IMG/VR virus record: IMGVR_UViG_3300025294_000135
Span: 1 to 53,092 of that record
From: a virus
Length of the DNA: 53,092 nucleotides
Direction: 5' to 3' (one strand)
In this document: positions 37,947 to 47,149 of the stretch, piece by piece
Numbering within the stretch: position 1 is the first letter of the stretch
Layout of the letters: each line of letters begins with the position of its first letter
The notes under the pieces: generated by a model
What the model saw: the letters and a program-made list of their open reading frames with translations, nothing else
What the model was told of the DNA's origin: nothing
The model's database searches: none
Program-made: the position numbers and the translations under genes

Positions 37947-40689
37947 TGAAACCGTTGTCCGCGTCACTGCCGACGCCAGTGGCTACAAGGCCGAACTCGA
38001 CAAGGCGCGCAGCAGCGCCGACGCCTTCATTGCGAAGCAGGAAGAGGCAGCGCGGCGCACGAAGGCCGCGCAGGAGGCCGTTGCCGAAGCCGCACGCAAT
38101 GGCTCCGACGCCAGCGCGCGGGCGATCAATGCGTTCGTGCAACAAGTGGCGCGGATCTCCGACTCGGCGGGCAAGACGCGCACGCAGCTGCTCGAGCAGA
38201 AGGCCGCGCAACTCGGCGTGACCGAGGCGGTGGCGGATTACCTGAACAAGCTGAAGGAAGTCGACCGCACTGCCAGTGGCGGCAAGAAGGTGCAGGAGGC
38301 CTTGGACAACGTCGGTGCGTCCGCGCGCCAGACGGCGGCCGCCATGCGGATGGTGCCGGCCCAGATGACCGACATCGTCACGCAGCTCGCCGGGGGCCAG
38401 AGCCCGCTGCTGATTCTGACGCAGCAGGGCGGCCAGTTGAAGGATATGTTCGGCGGCGTCGTGCCGGCCGTGCGCGCCGTCGGCACGTATGTGGCCGCCC
38501 TGATCAATCCGTTCACGCTGACGGCCGCCGCGGCTGCCGCGCTGGGCTATGCGTTCTACGCGGGCACCAAGGAAGCCAAGGAATTCAACAATACCCTGGT
38601 GCTGACCAGCAACTACGCTGGCCAGACTGCCACTTCGTTCCAGGCGCTGGCCAGCCAGGTCGCCGTGGACGCGACATCGTCGTTCGGCGACGCGCGCGAC
38701 GTGCTGCTCGACCTGACGAAGACGGGGCGCTACACCTCTGGCGAGATGGAAGGCCTCGCCAATGTGATCATCCGCACGTCGCGGCTGTCTGGCGAGTCGC
38801 TGGAAAATGTCAGCAAGGACTATGCGAAGCTGGCCGAGGACCCCGCGAAGTGGGCGGCAGAGCATAACCAATCCATGCACTTCATGGATGTGGCCACGTA
38901 TCAGCACATCGCGGCGTTGCAGGAGGCTGGCGACAAGCATGCGGCCATTCAGGCGGTCATCGACGCCGCGACGGCGCAGGTCGCGAACTCGACGGTAAAG
39001 AACCTCTCCGCGGCGGGGCAGGCGTGGCGTGACCTGACGCAGACGGTCTCCCGGTTCTGGGAAGAGACGAAGAAGGGCCTGTCGACCGGCCCGACGCTGC
39101 AGGATCGCATCGATACCCTGATGGGCGAGCGCAGCGACATCCAGGGTAATCGGCTGGCGGCCGGGCGTGTTGCGCAGATCGATCAGCAGGTGGCCATGTT
39201 GCAGGAACAGCAGCGCATGGAGCAGCGCGCGGCGGAAACCTCGGCAGCCAACGCACGTCGGCAGGAAGCAGCGATCTCCGCGCAGCAGCGCATCGACAAA
39301 ATGGCCGACACGGTCATGTCGAACGCCCAGCGACGTCAGAAGGAGCTGGAGAAGCTGCAGAAGGACCGCGAGGACATCCTTGCTGCGGGCGGCAAGTTCT
39401 CGGACGAGGACTATGCCAACCTGGTCGCGGGCATCAACTCCAAGTACAAGGATCCGAAGACCCCGAAGCCGAAGAAGGAAAAGGCGTATCAGGACGACGC
39501 TGCGACGCGGTTCCTGCAGCAGCTGCGCGACCAGGACGCCGCCACGCGCGCAGCACTGGATTCATCCGAGAAGCTGACGGGCGCCGAGAAGCAACAGGCC
39601 GAGTTCCTGCAGAAGCTTGCGGACCTGAAGGGCAAGGACATCCTGACGGCCGACCAGAAGAGCCTGCTGGCCAATCAGGACGCGATCAAGGCGCAGTTCG
39701 CGCAGAACGTCGAGCACGAGCGCGCGCTCAAGTACAAGGAAGACATCGTCAAGCTGGAAGAGCGGTCCGCCGCGGTCAACGCGCAGATCGGCAACTACCA
39801 GAAGTCGCAGGCCGAGCAGTACCAGCGGCAACTCGATGCCATCGGGCGCGGCAGCGATGCGCAGCGGCAGGCCGAGCAGGTCAAGTCGATCTATGCGCAG
39901 TACGAGAACCTGCAGCTCCAGCTCGAGAAGGCCACGCCGGAAGCGGCGCGGGGCTCCGAGGCGTATCTGAAGGCCCAGCAGGACATCAGCGCAGGGCTGG
40001 AGCGGTCGTTGCAGGACTACGACGCCTACTATGCGGCGCTGCGGGAGAAGCAGTCCGACTGGGTGAACGGGGCCACCGAGGCCATGGCCAACTACGCGGA
40101 TTCCTCGCGTAACGCCATGGCGCAAGCCAGCGGGGCGGCCACGAACGCCTTCAGGCGCATGGAAGACGGCATCGTGTCGTTCGCCACGACGGGCAAGTTC
40201 AACTTCGGCGACTTCGCGCAGGCTGTCATTGCTGACCTGATCCGCATCCAGGCGCGCGCGGCGCTCTCGGGCCTGTTCGGGCAGTTGGTTGGGATGGCCA
40301 CTGGCGCGCTGGGCGGCGCGGGAGGTGTGGACACCGGAACGGCGGGAATTTCAAGCACGTCGCCTGTCGACATGTCGTCAGTGCAGGGCATTGAGCTGCG
40401 CGCGGCAGGCGGCCCGGTGAATGCCGGGCAGCCGTATATCGTGGGCGAGGTTGGCCCGGAACTGTTCGTCCCGCCGGCGTCTGGAAGTATCGCGCCCAAC
40501 AGCGCGCTGAGCGGATTGGGGGCTGCCGGCGGCGGTGATGTAACTGTTGTGCAGCACATCAGTGTCGACAGCCGCGCCGACCAGGCATCCATTCTTCAGG
40601 CGATGAAGGTAGCAAAAGATGCCGCCGTGGCGGAGATCAAACAGAACCTGTCGCGAGGCGGGGACATCCAGCAACTGGTCCGGAGGTAA
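37939..40689 (+). CDS. Tape measure protein
   Basis: A 916-aa protein that sets tail length and guides DNA ejection. GTG start at 37939 overlaps the gp10 stop region; N-terminal MADETVVRVTADASGYKAEL is typical. Around residues 135-210 are RMVPAQMTDIVTQLAGGQSP and LTQQGGQLKDMFGG, the lambda gpH tape-measure signature, and a membrane segment (NPFTLTAAAAAALGYAFYAG). A long coiled coil (about 400-720) follows, then a Gly/Ala hydrophobic region and a C-terminal tail ending VVQHISVDSRADQASILQAM plus KVAKDAAVAEI. One residue of tail-length inference: about 140 nm if the usual ~1.5 angstrom per residue holds. Confidence 0.95.
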   Translation: MADETVVRVTADASGYKAELDKARSSADAFIAKQEEAARRTKAAQEAVAEAARNGSDASARAINAFVQQVARISDSAGKTRTQLLEQKAAQLGVTEAVADYLNKLKEVDRTASGGKKVQEALDNVGASARQTAAAMRMVPAQMTDIVTQLAGGQSPLLILTQQGGQLKDMFGGVVPAVRAVGTYVAALINPFTLTAAAAAALGYAFYAGTKEAKEFNNTLVLTSNYAGQTATSFQALASQVAVDATSSFGDARDVLLDLTKTGRYTSGEMEGLANVIIRTSRLSGESLENVSKDYAKLAEDPAKWAAEHNQSMHFMDVATYQHIAALQEAGDKHAAIQAVIDAATAQVANSTVKNLSAAGQAWRDLTQTVSRFWEETKKGLSTGPTLQDRIDTLMGERSDIQGNRLAAGRVAQIDQQVAMLQEQQRMEQRAAETSAANARRQEAAISAQQRIDKMADTVMSNAQRRQKELEKLQKDREDILAAGGKFSDEDYANLVAGINSKYKDPKTPKPKKEKAYQDDAATRFLQQLRDQDAATRAALDSSEKLTGAEKQQAEFLQKLADLKGKDILTADQKSLLANQDAIKAQFAQNVEHERALKYKEDIVKLEERSAAVNAQIGNYQKSQAEQYQRQLDAIGRGSDAQRQAEQVKSIYAQYENLQLQLEKATPEAARGSEAYLKAQQDISAGLERSLQDYDAYYAALREKQSDWVNGATEAMANYADSSRNAMAQASGAATNAFRRMEDGIVSFATTGKFNFGDFAQAVIADLIRIQARAALSGLFGQLVGMATGALGGAGGVDTGTAGISSTSPVDMSSVQGIELRAAGGPVNAGQPYIVGEVGPELFVPPASGSIAPNSALSGLGAAGGGDVTVVQHISVDSRADQASILQAMKVAKDAAVAEIKQNLSRGGDIQQLVRR

Positions 40690-40692
40690 CTG

Positions 40693-41286
40693 ATGGCGAC
40701 ACTCGACTGGCCGGTGGATCTCGTGCCGTCGAAGGCGACGTGGGGCCTGCAATCCAACACGGAAAGCTTCTCGTCGCCATTGAATCGGTCCGTACAAACC
40801 GTTGAGCGGCCCGGTACCCGATGGAAGGTGACGCTGGAGTTCCCACCAATGGATGCTATTCAATCCGGTCGGCTTCAGGCGTTCCTTGCTTCGCTCGGCG
40901 GGATGGCTGGCCGCTTCACGCTGTGGCCACATGGCCGGCCGGGGGCGTCCGCCTATGCGCCGCTCGTCAACGGCACCATGTCCAACTTTAAGGCGCTGCC
41001 CACGAAAGCGTGGCCGGCCAGCACGCTCGTTTTGCGTGCTGGCGATTACCTTGCGGTGGGCGGCGAACTGAAGATGGTGATCTCCGACGTCACCAGTGAT
41101 TCGGCTGGGCTGGCCACTGTTTCCGTGGCACCTGCCTTCCGTAGCGCGCCGGCCAACAATGCTGCCATTACGTTAAACAGGCCGCGTGCAACGATGATGT
41201 TGACGACCGACGAATACGCGGTGTCCGTGCTTCCAGGTCGAATCTCCGATAGCGTGGTGATTTCCTGCGCGGAGGCTTTCGGATGA
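40693..41286 (+). CDS. Distal tail / minor tail protein (gpM-L region)
   Basis: A 197-aa beta-rich protein: MATLDWPVDLVPSKATWGLQ, SPLNRSVQTVERPGTRWKVTLEFPPM, FTLWPHGRPGASAYAPLVNG. These are found in siphophage proteins directly after the tape measure and are thought to form the distal tail ring. Coupled to the next gene by ATGA. Confidence 0.75.
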   Translation: MATLDWPVDLVPSKATWGLQSNTESFSSPLNRSVQTVERPGTRWKVTLEFPPMDAIQSGRLQAFLASLGGMAGRFTLWPHGRPGASAYAPLVNGTMSNFKALPTKAWPASTLVLRAGDYLAVGGELKMVISDVTSDSAGLATVSVAPAFRSAPANNAAITLNRPRATMMLTTDEYAVSVLPGRISDSVVISCAEAFG

Positions 41287-41834
41287 ACCGCGTCATCGAC
41301 AGCGCAACGGCAGCGGCAGTGCAGGCCGGCCATGTTCCTTATCTGTTCTTCGTGCAGCTGGACTTCTCGGCGCCCTTACGCGTCTGCAGTTCGGGGTATG
41401 ACATTGCGTGGAACGGACAGACGTGGATGGGCCTCGGAGCGCTCGGGGGCCTTGAGCCGATTGAGGAACAGGCCAGTCTGGAAGCGACAGGGGTAAGGCT
41501 GACCCTTACTGGTGTTCCCGTCGACATGGTCGCTATCTCTCTGACAGAGCAGTACCAGGGCCGGGCGTGCCAGATATGGTTTGCGCCGCTGCGCGAGGAC
41601 CTGCAACTCGTGGTGCAGCCGATCCGCCTGTTCTCGGGTCGGATGGACACTATGGATACGGAAGTCGGCGACACGGCCACTATCACGCTCACGGCTGAGT
41701 CGCGAATGGTCTCGTGGGACAAGGCGCGCGTGCGCCGCTACAACAACGAGGACCAGCAGAGCCGCTATCCCGGCGATCGAGGCTTCGAATACGTGGCCCA
41801 GATGGTAGAGAAAAACCTTCTTTGGGGGCGTTGA
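41283..41834 (+). CDS. Minor tail protein (baseplate hub region)
   Basis: A 183-aa protein starting MNRVIDSATAAAVQAGHVPY, then LFFVQLDFSAPLRVCSSGYDIAWNGQTWMGLGALGGLEPIEEQASLEATGVRLTLTGV in shortened form and a C-terminal SRMVSWDKARVRRYNNEDQQSRYPGDRGFEYV. This last part is a recognisable tail-hub signature in lambdoid-like phages (gpL analog). Coupled by TGATG to the next gene. Confidence 0.75.
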   Translation: MNRVIDSATAAAVQAGHVPYLFFVQLDFSAPLRVCSSGYDIAWNGQTWMGLGALGGLEPIEEQASLEATGVRLTLTGVPVDMVAISLTEQYQGRACQIWFAPLREDLQLVVQPIRLFSGRMDTMDTEVGDTATITLTAESRMVSWDKARVRRYNNEDQQSRYPGDRGFEYVAQMVEKNLLWGR

Positions 41835-42235
41835 TGCAACGTATGAGTGACTGGCCAGAGCGCCTGGCCGCGTTTGTCGAAGCCCGCCGTGAGCGGGCTT
41901 TTTCATGGGGTGAGTCTGACTGTTGCCTCTTCGTCTGTGACGGAATCGAGGCAATGACGAGCACCGACCCGGGCGGGCGCTGGCGCGGGCTGTACCAGAC
42001 CGAAAAGGGCGCGCGTCGGGTGCTACGCGACAACGGCGGCGTCTCCGGGCTGGCCACGCTGATCCTCGGTCCCCCGATTCCCGCGGCACTCGCAGGGCGC
42101 GGCGATGTGATGCTAATTGACACGCCGACCGGCGAAGCGCTGGCACTGAACATCGGTGCTGCCATTGCGGCCCAAGGCGAGCTCGGCATTGAATTTCATC
42201 CTGTTGGCGTCGCAAAGGCGGCCTGGAAAGTTTAG
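41834..42235 (+). CDS. NlpC/P60-like tail peptidoglycan hydrolase (DUF6950-like)
   Basis: A 133-aa protein: FSWGESDCCLFVCDGIEAMT with the catalytic Cys30 in GESDC, GRGDVMLIDTPTGEALALNIG in the middle where a His would be expected, and VGVAKAAWKV at the end. It occupies the lambda gpK position and may open peptidoglycan during DNA injection. Active-site His is not obvious, so activity is uncertain. Confidence 0.75.
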   Translation: MQRMSDWPERLAAFVEARRERAFSWGESDCCLFVCDGIEAMTSTDPGGRWRGLYQTEKGARRVLRDNGGVSGLATLILGPPIPAALAGRGDVMLIDTPTGEALALNIGAAIAAQGELGIEFHPVGVAKAAWKV

Positions 42236-42246
42236 GAGACCCCGTT

Positions 42247-45200
42247 ATGCCAGCAGCAGCTGCCGCCGCCGTCGCAACTGCCATCCTCGCAGCCGGTTCA
42301 ACGGTGGCTGTCGCGACGGCGGTCGGGATGCTCGTGTATGCCGTCACGGCCTTTGCGATCTCGTTCGCGATCGGCTCCATCATGGGGGCAATCTTTAAAC
42401 CCAAGTCCAACAATGGGTTCGCAGCGGAAGCGCAAGGTCGCACTCAGGTCGTTCGCTCCAACGTCCAGCCACGGAACATCATCTACGGGCGCGCAATGAC
42501 GTCTGGCCCGCTGATCTTTGCGGCCAGCACAGATGGTCCCAGCAAGAAGAACCAGTTCATGCACCTGGTTATCGCATTGGCTGATCACGAATGCGACGCC
42601 ATCGAAGAGGTTTATCTGGGTGAGGATCCCGTCGGCACGCTCGACGAGTTTGGGCAGCCGACAAATGGCAAGTTTCTGAAGACTTGGGGAGAGAGCCAGA
42701 CAAAGAGCTTCCCCATAACGCCAGGCGCGCACGCGAGCATTACCTTTGATGTCGGCAACGTGATTTGGAGGGTCAATTCCGCGGTTGCGTCATGGCCCTT
42801 AAATGTGCAGGAGAACGCGTATAACAACCAGACGTTGCGATTCGACTACCTCGAAGGTGGCACGACCGTCAACGTCTACGGCATTGATCCAAATGCCACG
42901 GCGATCGACATCACGTTTGAGGGGCGCGCTTGGCATCGGTACGTCCGCGTTAAAAAGCACTTGGGACATGTCGATCAGCAGGCGGATGGGGATTTGGTGG
43001 CGGAGGTGCCAGGTTGGACGTGGGATCACCGCTTGCGCGGCGTCTGCTATCTGTACTTGCGGCTTGAGTACAACGCCGACCTATTTCCCAACGGCCTGCC
43101 GAACGTCAAGGCATTGGTGCGGGGGAAGCGGCTCTGGGATCCCCGAACCGGTGTCACTGCGTGGACGAACAACTGGGCGCTGTGCGTGTACGACTACTTG
43201 CGCGACGAACGCGGCTTCGGGTGTGTCGATGCGGACATTGACCAGCAGTCGGTGATCACGGCGGCGAACATCAGCGATGAATGGTTGGATCTGGGTAGCG
43301 GGATCTTCCAATCCAGGTACCGCTGCGACGGTATCGTGATGAGTGATAAGTCGCCGCGCGACAATCTGACGGAAATGGCGACGGCCGGTGGTGGCCCCAT
43401 CGTGATTTCGGGCGGCGTGTTTCGCGTATTCGCTGGCGCATACGAGACGCCGACGGTGACGCTCACCGAATCGGATCTCCGTGGCCCAGTAAAGGTGTCA
43501 CCGCGGATCTCGCGCAAGGACCTTTTCAACGTCGTCAAAGGCACTTTCATTAACCCTGCCAATGCGTGGCAGCCGTCGGACTTCCCGGCGGTGAAGAATC
43601 CGACCTACGCAGGGTATGACGGCGAGGTGATCGAGCGGGACATCGAGCTGCCGTACACCACGGATTCGATCATGGCGCAGCGCCTCGCCAAGATCATCTT
43701 GGAGCGATCGCGCCAAGGCATCGTGGTGAACTTCCCGGCGAAGCTGACGGCATTTCAGCTCACTGCCTACAGCACGGTCTATCTCTCGCTCGCCAAGTTC
43801 GGCTGGTCGAACAAGGTCTTCCGGGTGATGTCGTGGAAGATGAGCGACGACGGCGGAATCGATCTGATCCTGAACGAAGAAGCGGCGGCCGTCTACAACT
43901 GGAACTATGGTGACGCGACGGTCAACGACCCTGCACCAGACACAAACCTGCCGAATCCGTTCGCGGTTGAGAACGTAGGTCAGATTTTCATCGACTCGGG
44001 TGAGCAGCACCTGATCGTCACCGACAGTGGCGTGGTGGTGTCACGTGCATACGTAACATGGCCGGCGCCGCGCGAGCAGTCCCTGGAACAACTGGGGCGC
44101 GTCGAGTTGCAATATCGGCGCTGGGACACCGACTGGATGACGCTGACCACCTTGGCGGCTGACGCTACGAGCGTCTATATCTCGCCGGTGGAAGATGGCA
44201 TCGCGTACCAGGTGCGGGCGCGATTCGTGTCCTCGCTAGGCGTGCGCAGCCCGGAATGGAGTTATTCGACGGCCCATGTCATCGTCGGGAAGTTGGCGCC
44301 GCCCGGGAACCTGACGGGGCTGTCGCTGACCGTCCTGAACGGCTTCGCCAATCTGACCTGGGATCCTGCAACCGATCTCGACGTCCGCAACGGGGGGCAG
44401 GCCCGCATTCGGCACACAACGGACCTCGTGCAGCCCACGTGGGGCAGTGCCATCGACATTGGCGGTCTCGTGTCCGGCGCTGCGAACTCAGTGCAACTGC
44501 CGTTGCTGCAAGGCGTGTACCTGGCGAAATGGGTCGATTCGACTGGGCACGAGTCGCCCGCCGCTGCGATGGTCGTTACGACCGCGCCTGCGCTGATCGA
44601 TCTGAACATCGTTGCCACGGTTACCGAACACCCGGCCTTTGCCGGCGTGAAGACGAACGTGGTCAGGGACCCGTCGCTGAACGGCATCAAGCTGATCAAC
44701 CTCGGCATGATCGACGATCAGGGGCTGAGCGACGCGACAGGCTTGTGGGACTCTCAGCTGGCCATCGACGGGCTTGGCAAGATCGACGACGTCATTGGGC
44801 AGGGCGGTTGGGGGCTGATCGACTCGATTGGCGGCATCGTTGATAGCGGAACGTACTTCTTCGCGAACTCGCTAGACCTTGGCGCGGTGGAGAAGTCGCG
44901 CCTGACGGCGACCATCGATTCCGTGTCGTTCGACACCGGAGACATGATCGACGGTCGGTTGGATTACCTCGACAACTGGTCGGACATCGATGGAGGGCTA
45001 ATCGAGGATACGTCTGTCGCGTTGTTCGTGCGGACCACGGCTGATGACCCCGTCGGCACGCCGACATGGACAGAGTGGCAGCGTTTCTCGATGGGCGACT
45101 ACGAAGCGCGAGCGTTCCAGTGGAAGGTCGATCTGACCAGCGCGTCGGCAAACCACAACGTCGTGGTGTACGGGCTAACAGTCAGCGTCGATATGCCTGA

Positions 45201-45432
45201 TCGCATCGACTTCGGCCGCGGCGTCGTGTCGGCGGCTGGGCCCACCACTGTGACGTTCGAAAAGCCGTTCCGGATCGTGCCCGCCATTGGCATCACGGCG
45301 CAAAACATGCAGCAGGGCGACTGGTTCACGATCAGCCCCACGCCTACCACTGCCGGCTTCACGGTGAATTTCTTCAACAGCGCAGGTACGCCGATCTCCC
45401 GCAGGTTCGACTGGGACGCGAAAGGCTATTAA
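42247..45432 (+). CDS. Tail tip attachment protein J (host specificity)
   Basis: A 1061-aa tip protein. Two hydrophobic segments near the N-terminus (VATAILAAGSTVAVATAVGM and VTAFAISFAIGSIMGAIF) resemble those of lambda gpI/J fusions; next RSNVQPRNIIYGRAMTSGPLIFA, HLVIALADHECDAIEEVYLGED and the large hub domain with VKNPTYAGYDGEVIERDIEL. Fibronectin-III-like repeats (about 580-800) and a C-terminal receptor-binding part follow (TVTFEKPFRIVPAIGITAQN). The C-terminal ~200 residues usually set receptor choice. Confidence 0.92.
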   Translation: MPAAAAAAVATAILAAGSTVAVATAVGMLVYAVTAFAISFAIGSIMGAIFKPKSNNGFAAEAQGRTQVVRSNVQPRNIIYGRAMTSGPLIFAASTDGPSKKNQFMHLVIALADHECDAIEEVYLGEDPVGTLDEFGQPTNGKFLKTWGESQTKSFPITPGAHASITFDVGNVIWRVNSAVASWPLNVQENAYNNQTLRFDYLEGGTTVNVYGIDPNATAIDITFEGRAWHRYVRVKKHLGHVDQQADGDLVAEVPGWTWDHRLRGVCYLYLRLEYNADLFPNGLPNVKALVRGKRLWDPRTGVTAWTNNWALCVYDYLRDERGFGCVDADIDQQSVITAANISDEWLDLGSGIFQSRYRCDGIVMSDKSPRDNLTEMATAGGGPIVISGGVFRVFAGAYETPTVTLTESDLRGPVKVSPRISRKDLFNVVKGTFINPANAWQPSDFPAVKNPTYAGYDGEVIERDIELPYTTDSIMAQRLAKIILERSRQGIVVNFPAKLTAFQLTAYSTVYLSLAKFGWSNKVFRVMSWKMSDDGGIDLILNEEAAAVYNWNYGDATVNDPAPDTNLPNPFAVENVGQIFIDSGEQHLIVTDSGVVVSRAYVTWPAPREQSLEQLGRVELQYRRWDTDWMTLTTLAADATSVYISPVEDGIAYQVRARFVSSLGVRSPEWSYSTAHVIVGKLAPPGNLTGLSLTVLNGFANLTWDPATDLDVRNGGQARIRHTTDLVQPTWGSAIDIGGLVSGAANSVQLPLLQGVYLAKWVDSTGHESPAAAMVVTTAPALIDLNIVATVTEHPAFAGVKTNVVRDPSLNGIKLINLGMIDDQGLSDATGLWDSQLAIDGLGKIDDVIGQGGWGLIDSIGGIVDSGTYFFANSLDLGAVEKSRLTATIDSVSFDTGDMIDGRLDYLDNWSDIDGGLIEDTSVALFVRTTADDPVGTPTWTEWQRFSMGDYEARAFQWKVDLTSASANHNVVVYGLTVSVDMPDRIDFGRGVVSAAGPTTVTFEKPFRIVPAIGITAQNMQQGDWFTISPTPTTAGFTVNFFNSAGTPISRRFDWDAKGY

Positions 45433-45447
45433 CAAGAGAGGAAGAGC

Positions 45448-46128
45448 ATGTCACAACACGACATGGACATCGCCAATCAGGCGGGGGCGGCGTTTCGCGC
45501 CGACCTGAATCTGGCGCTTTTGGCGCTCGTGGGGAACAACAACGGCACGTCTGCGCCGACGGTGACGTTTCCCCATATGTTCTGGGCGGACACCAGCGCC
45601 GGTGTACTCAAGATGCGAAACGCCGCAAACACGGCGTGGGTGAGTCTCGGCCTGCTGGGTGTCCAGAACCTCGGACATCTGCTTCCGGGCAGCATCGTCT
45701 ACCACGCCAAGAGCGCCGCGCCGTCGGGCTTCCTGAAAGCGAGTGGCGGGGCCGTTTCGCGCATCACGTACGCGGACCTCTTCAACGAGATCGGCACCAC
45801 ATTCGGCGCGGGCGATGGATCGACAACGTTCAACCTGCCGGAATTGCGCGGCGAGTTCATCCGGGTCTGGGACGACAGCCGCGGCGTCGACAGCGGCCGG
45901 GGCTTCGGCAGCACGCAGGCGCAGCAGATGCCACAGCACAGGCACGTCAACGATCCGGGCGGGAATAGTTGGTGGCATGACGCGCCGGGCCTCGGGATCA
46001 TCAACATTGGCGGTTCCACTCTTCAGATCAACCGTTCGACCACCACGGGCGATGTCGGCGTCGGTGTGGCTGTGGGGGCGGAGAACCGCGTTCGCAACGT
46101 CGCGCTGCTTGCGTGTATCAAGTACTGA
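45448..46128 (+). CDS. Tail fibre protein with phage collar domain
   Basis: A 226-aa fibre: N-terminal attachment part (MSQHDMDIANQAGAAFRADL), central LLPGSIVYHAKSAAPSGFLK with GGAVSRITYADLFNEIGTTFGAGDGSTTFNLPELRGEFIR, the collar-domain signature, then a tip with a HRHVNDPGGNSWW His-rich turn. Probably a receptor-binding side fibre. AAGAGAGGAAG ribosome site. Confidence 0.88.
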   Translation: MSQHDMDIANQAGAAFRADLNLALLALVGNNNGTSAPTVTFPHMFWADTSAGVLKMRNAANTAWVSLGLLGVQNLGHLLPGSIVYHAKSAAPSGFLKASGGAVSRITYADLFNEIGTTFGAGDGSTTFNLPELRGEFIRVWDDSRGVDSGRGFGSTQAQQMPQHRHVNDPGGNSWWHDAPGLGIINIGGSTLQINRSTTTGDVGVGVAVGAENRVRNVALLACIKY

Positions 46129-46138
46129 GAGGCTACAC

Positions 46139-46810
46139 ATGGAAGACCTGAACGCCGGAGTTGAGAGCTCCAACCAGCCCATCGCCGAGGCCAGTCCCGC
46201 GCCGCGACGGGAAATCTTCAACTATCACCCGATCACTGGAGAGTTTCTTTCGACAGGCGTGGCCGACGATAACCCGCTGCAGCCTGACGACCCCATTGTT
46301 CCTGGGTTCGCGACGCCCAGCGCGCCCCCGGCATGCGGCGAGCGCCAGGTAGCCGTCTATCGTGACGAACAGGGGAAGGCGCCACAGAACTGGCCGCAGG
46401 GGAGTTGGACGCTCGTGCCCGACTACCGCGCGGTGCCGCTGTTTCGCACTGCCGACGGATCCCCGTTCACGATCGACGACACGTATAGCGGCCTCGGCGA
46501 TCTGCCCGTGTTCCTGACCGACGAGGCACGCCCGTCCGCGGCGCATGTGTGGCAGAACGACGAGTGGACGCTCGACATCGCGCTTGAGACCGACCTTCTC
46601 GCAGCTCGCGCACGCGCGCAGCAGGCGACGCTGCTCGCTGAGGCAGACCAACGTGTCGCGCCGCTGATGGACGGATTCGTTCTGGGCGAGCTCTCGACCG
46701 ATGAGGAAGCGTTGCTGAAGGCGCTAAGCCAATACCGCAAGGCGTTGCGCGCGGTGACGTCGCAACCCGGGTTTCCGCGCACGATCGACTGGCCGGTAAA
46801 GCCGGCATAA
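46139..46810 (+). CDS. Tail fibre assembly protein
   Basis: A 223-aa protein: IFNYHPITGEFLSTGVADDNPLQPDDPIVPG, EQGKAPQNWPQGSWTLVPDYRA, ARAQQATLLAEADQRVAPLMDGF and PGFPRTIDWPVKPA at the end are the marks of tail fibre assembly chaperones (Caudo_TAP). It follows the collar fibre whose trimerisation it likely aids. Confidence 0.85.
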   Translation: MEDLNAGVESSNQPIAEASPAPRREIFNYHPITGEFLSTGVADDNPLQPDDPIVPGFATPSAPPACGERQVAVYRDEQGKAPQNWPQGSWTLVPDYRAVPLFRTADGSPFTIDDTYSGLGDLPVFLTDEARPSAAHVWQNDEWTLDIALETDLLAARARAQQATLLAEADQRVAPLMDGFVLGELSTDEEALLKALSQYRKALRAVTSQPGFPRTIDWPVKPA

Positions 46811-46828
46811 CCGACAGGCGGTGCCCAG

Positions 46829-47149
46829 ATGACAACGGACTTCAAGCGCGGCCAGGACTTCGCCTATGCGGGCCAAATTCTGAACAGCGGTTCGGTGATG
46901 GACTTCACCGGCTGGAGCATCGCTTCGCAGCTGCGCACCGCGCTTACCGGCGCGCTTGTGCAGGATCTGAGTGCTGAATTTGTCGATGCAGCGACGGGCC
47001 TTGTCTCGCTATCGGCCAGCGCTCAGCAGTCGACCGTTTGGCCGCTGGAACTGCTGGTGATGGATATTCGGCTGCAAAGCCCTGCGGGACAGGTGGTGTT
47101 GTCCAACACCGAGACAATCAATGTGGTGGAGCGCGTGACCCATGCCTGA
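46829..47149 (+). CDS. Hypothetical 106-aa beta-rich tail protein
   Basis: MTTDFKRGQDFAYAGQILNS, VMDFTGWSIASQLRTALTGALV, then LVMDIRLQSPAGQVVLSNTETINVVERVTHA. This resembles the Ig-like N-terminal domain of BppU-type adaptor proteins in other phages, which attach fibres to the tail; family assignment is tentative. It overlaps the SGNH protein gene by eight bases, suggesting a shared structure. Confidence 0.65.
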   Translation: MTTDFKRGQDFAYAGQILNSGSVMDFTGWSIASQLRTALTGALVQDLSAEFVDAATGLVSLSASAQQSTVWPLELLVMDIRLQSPAGQVVLSNTETINVVERVTHA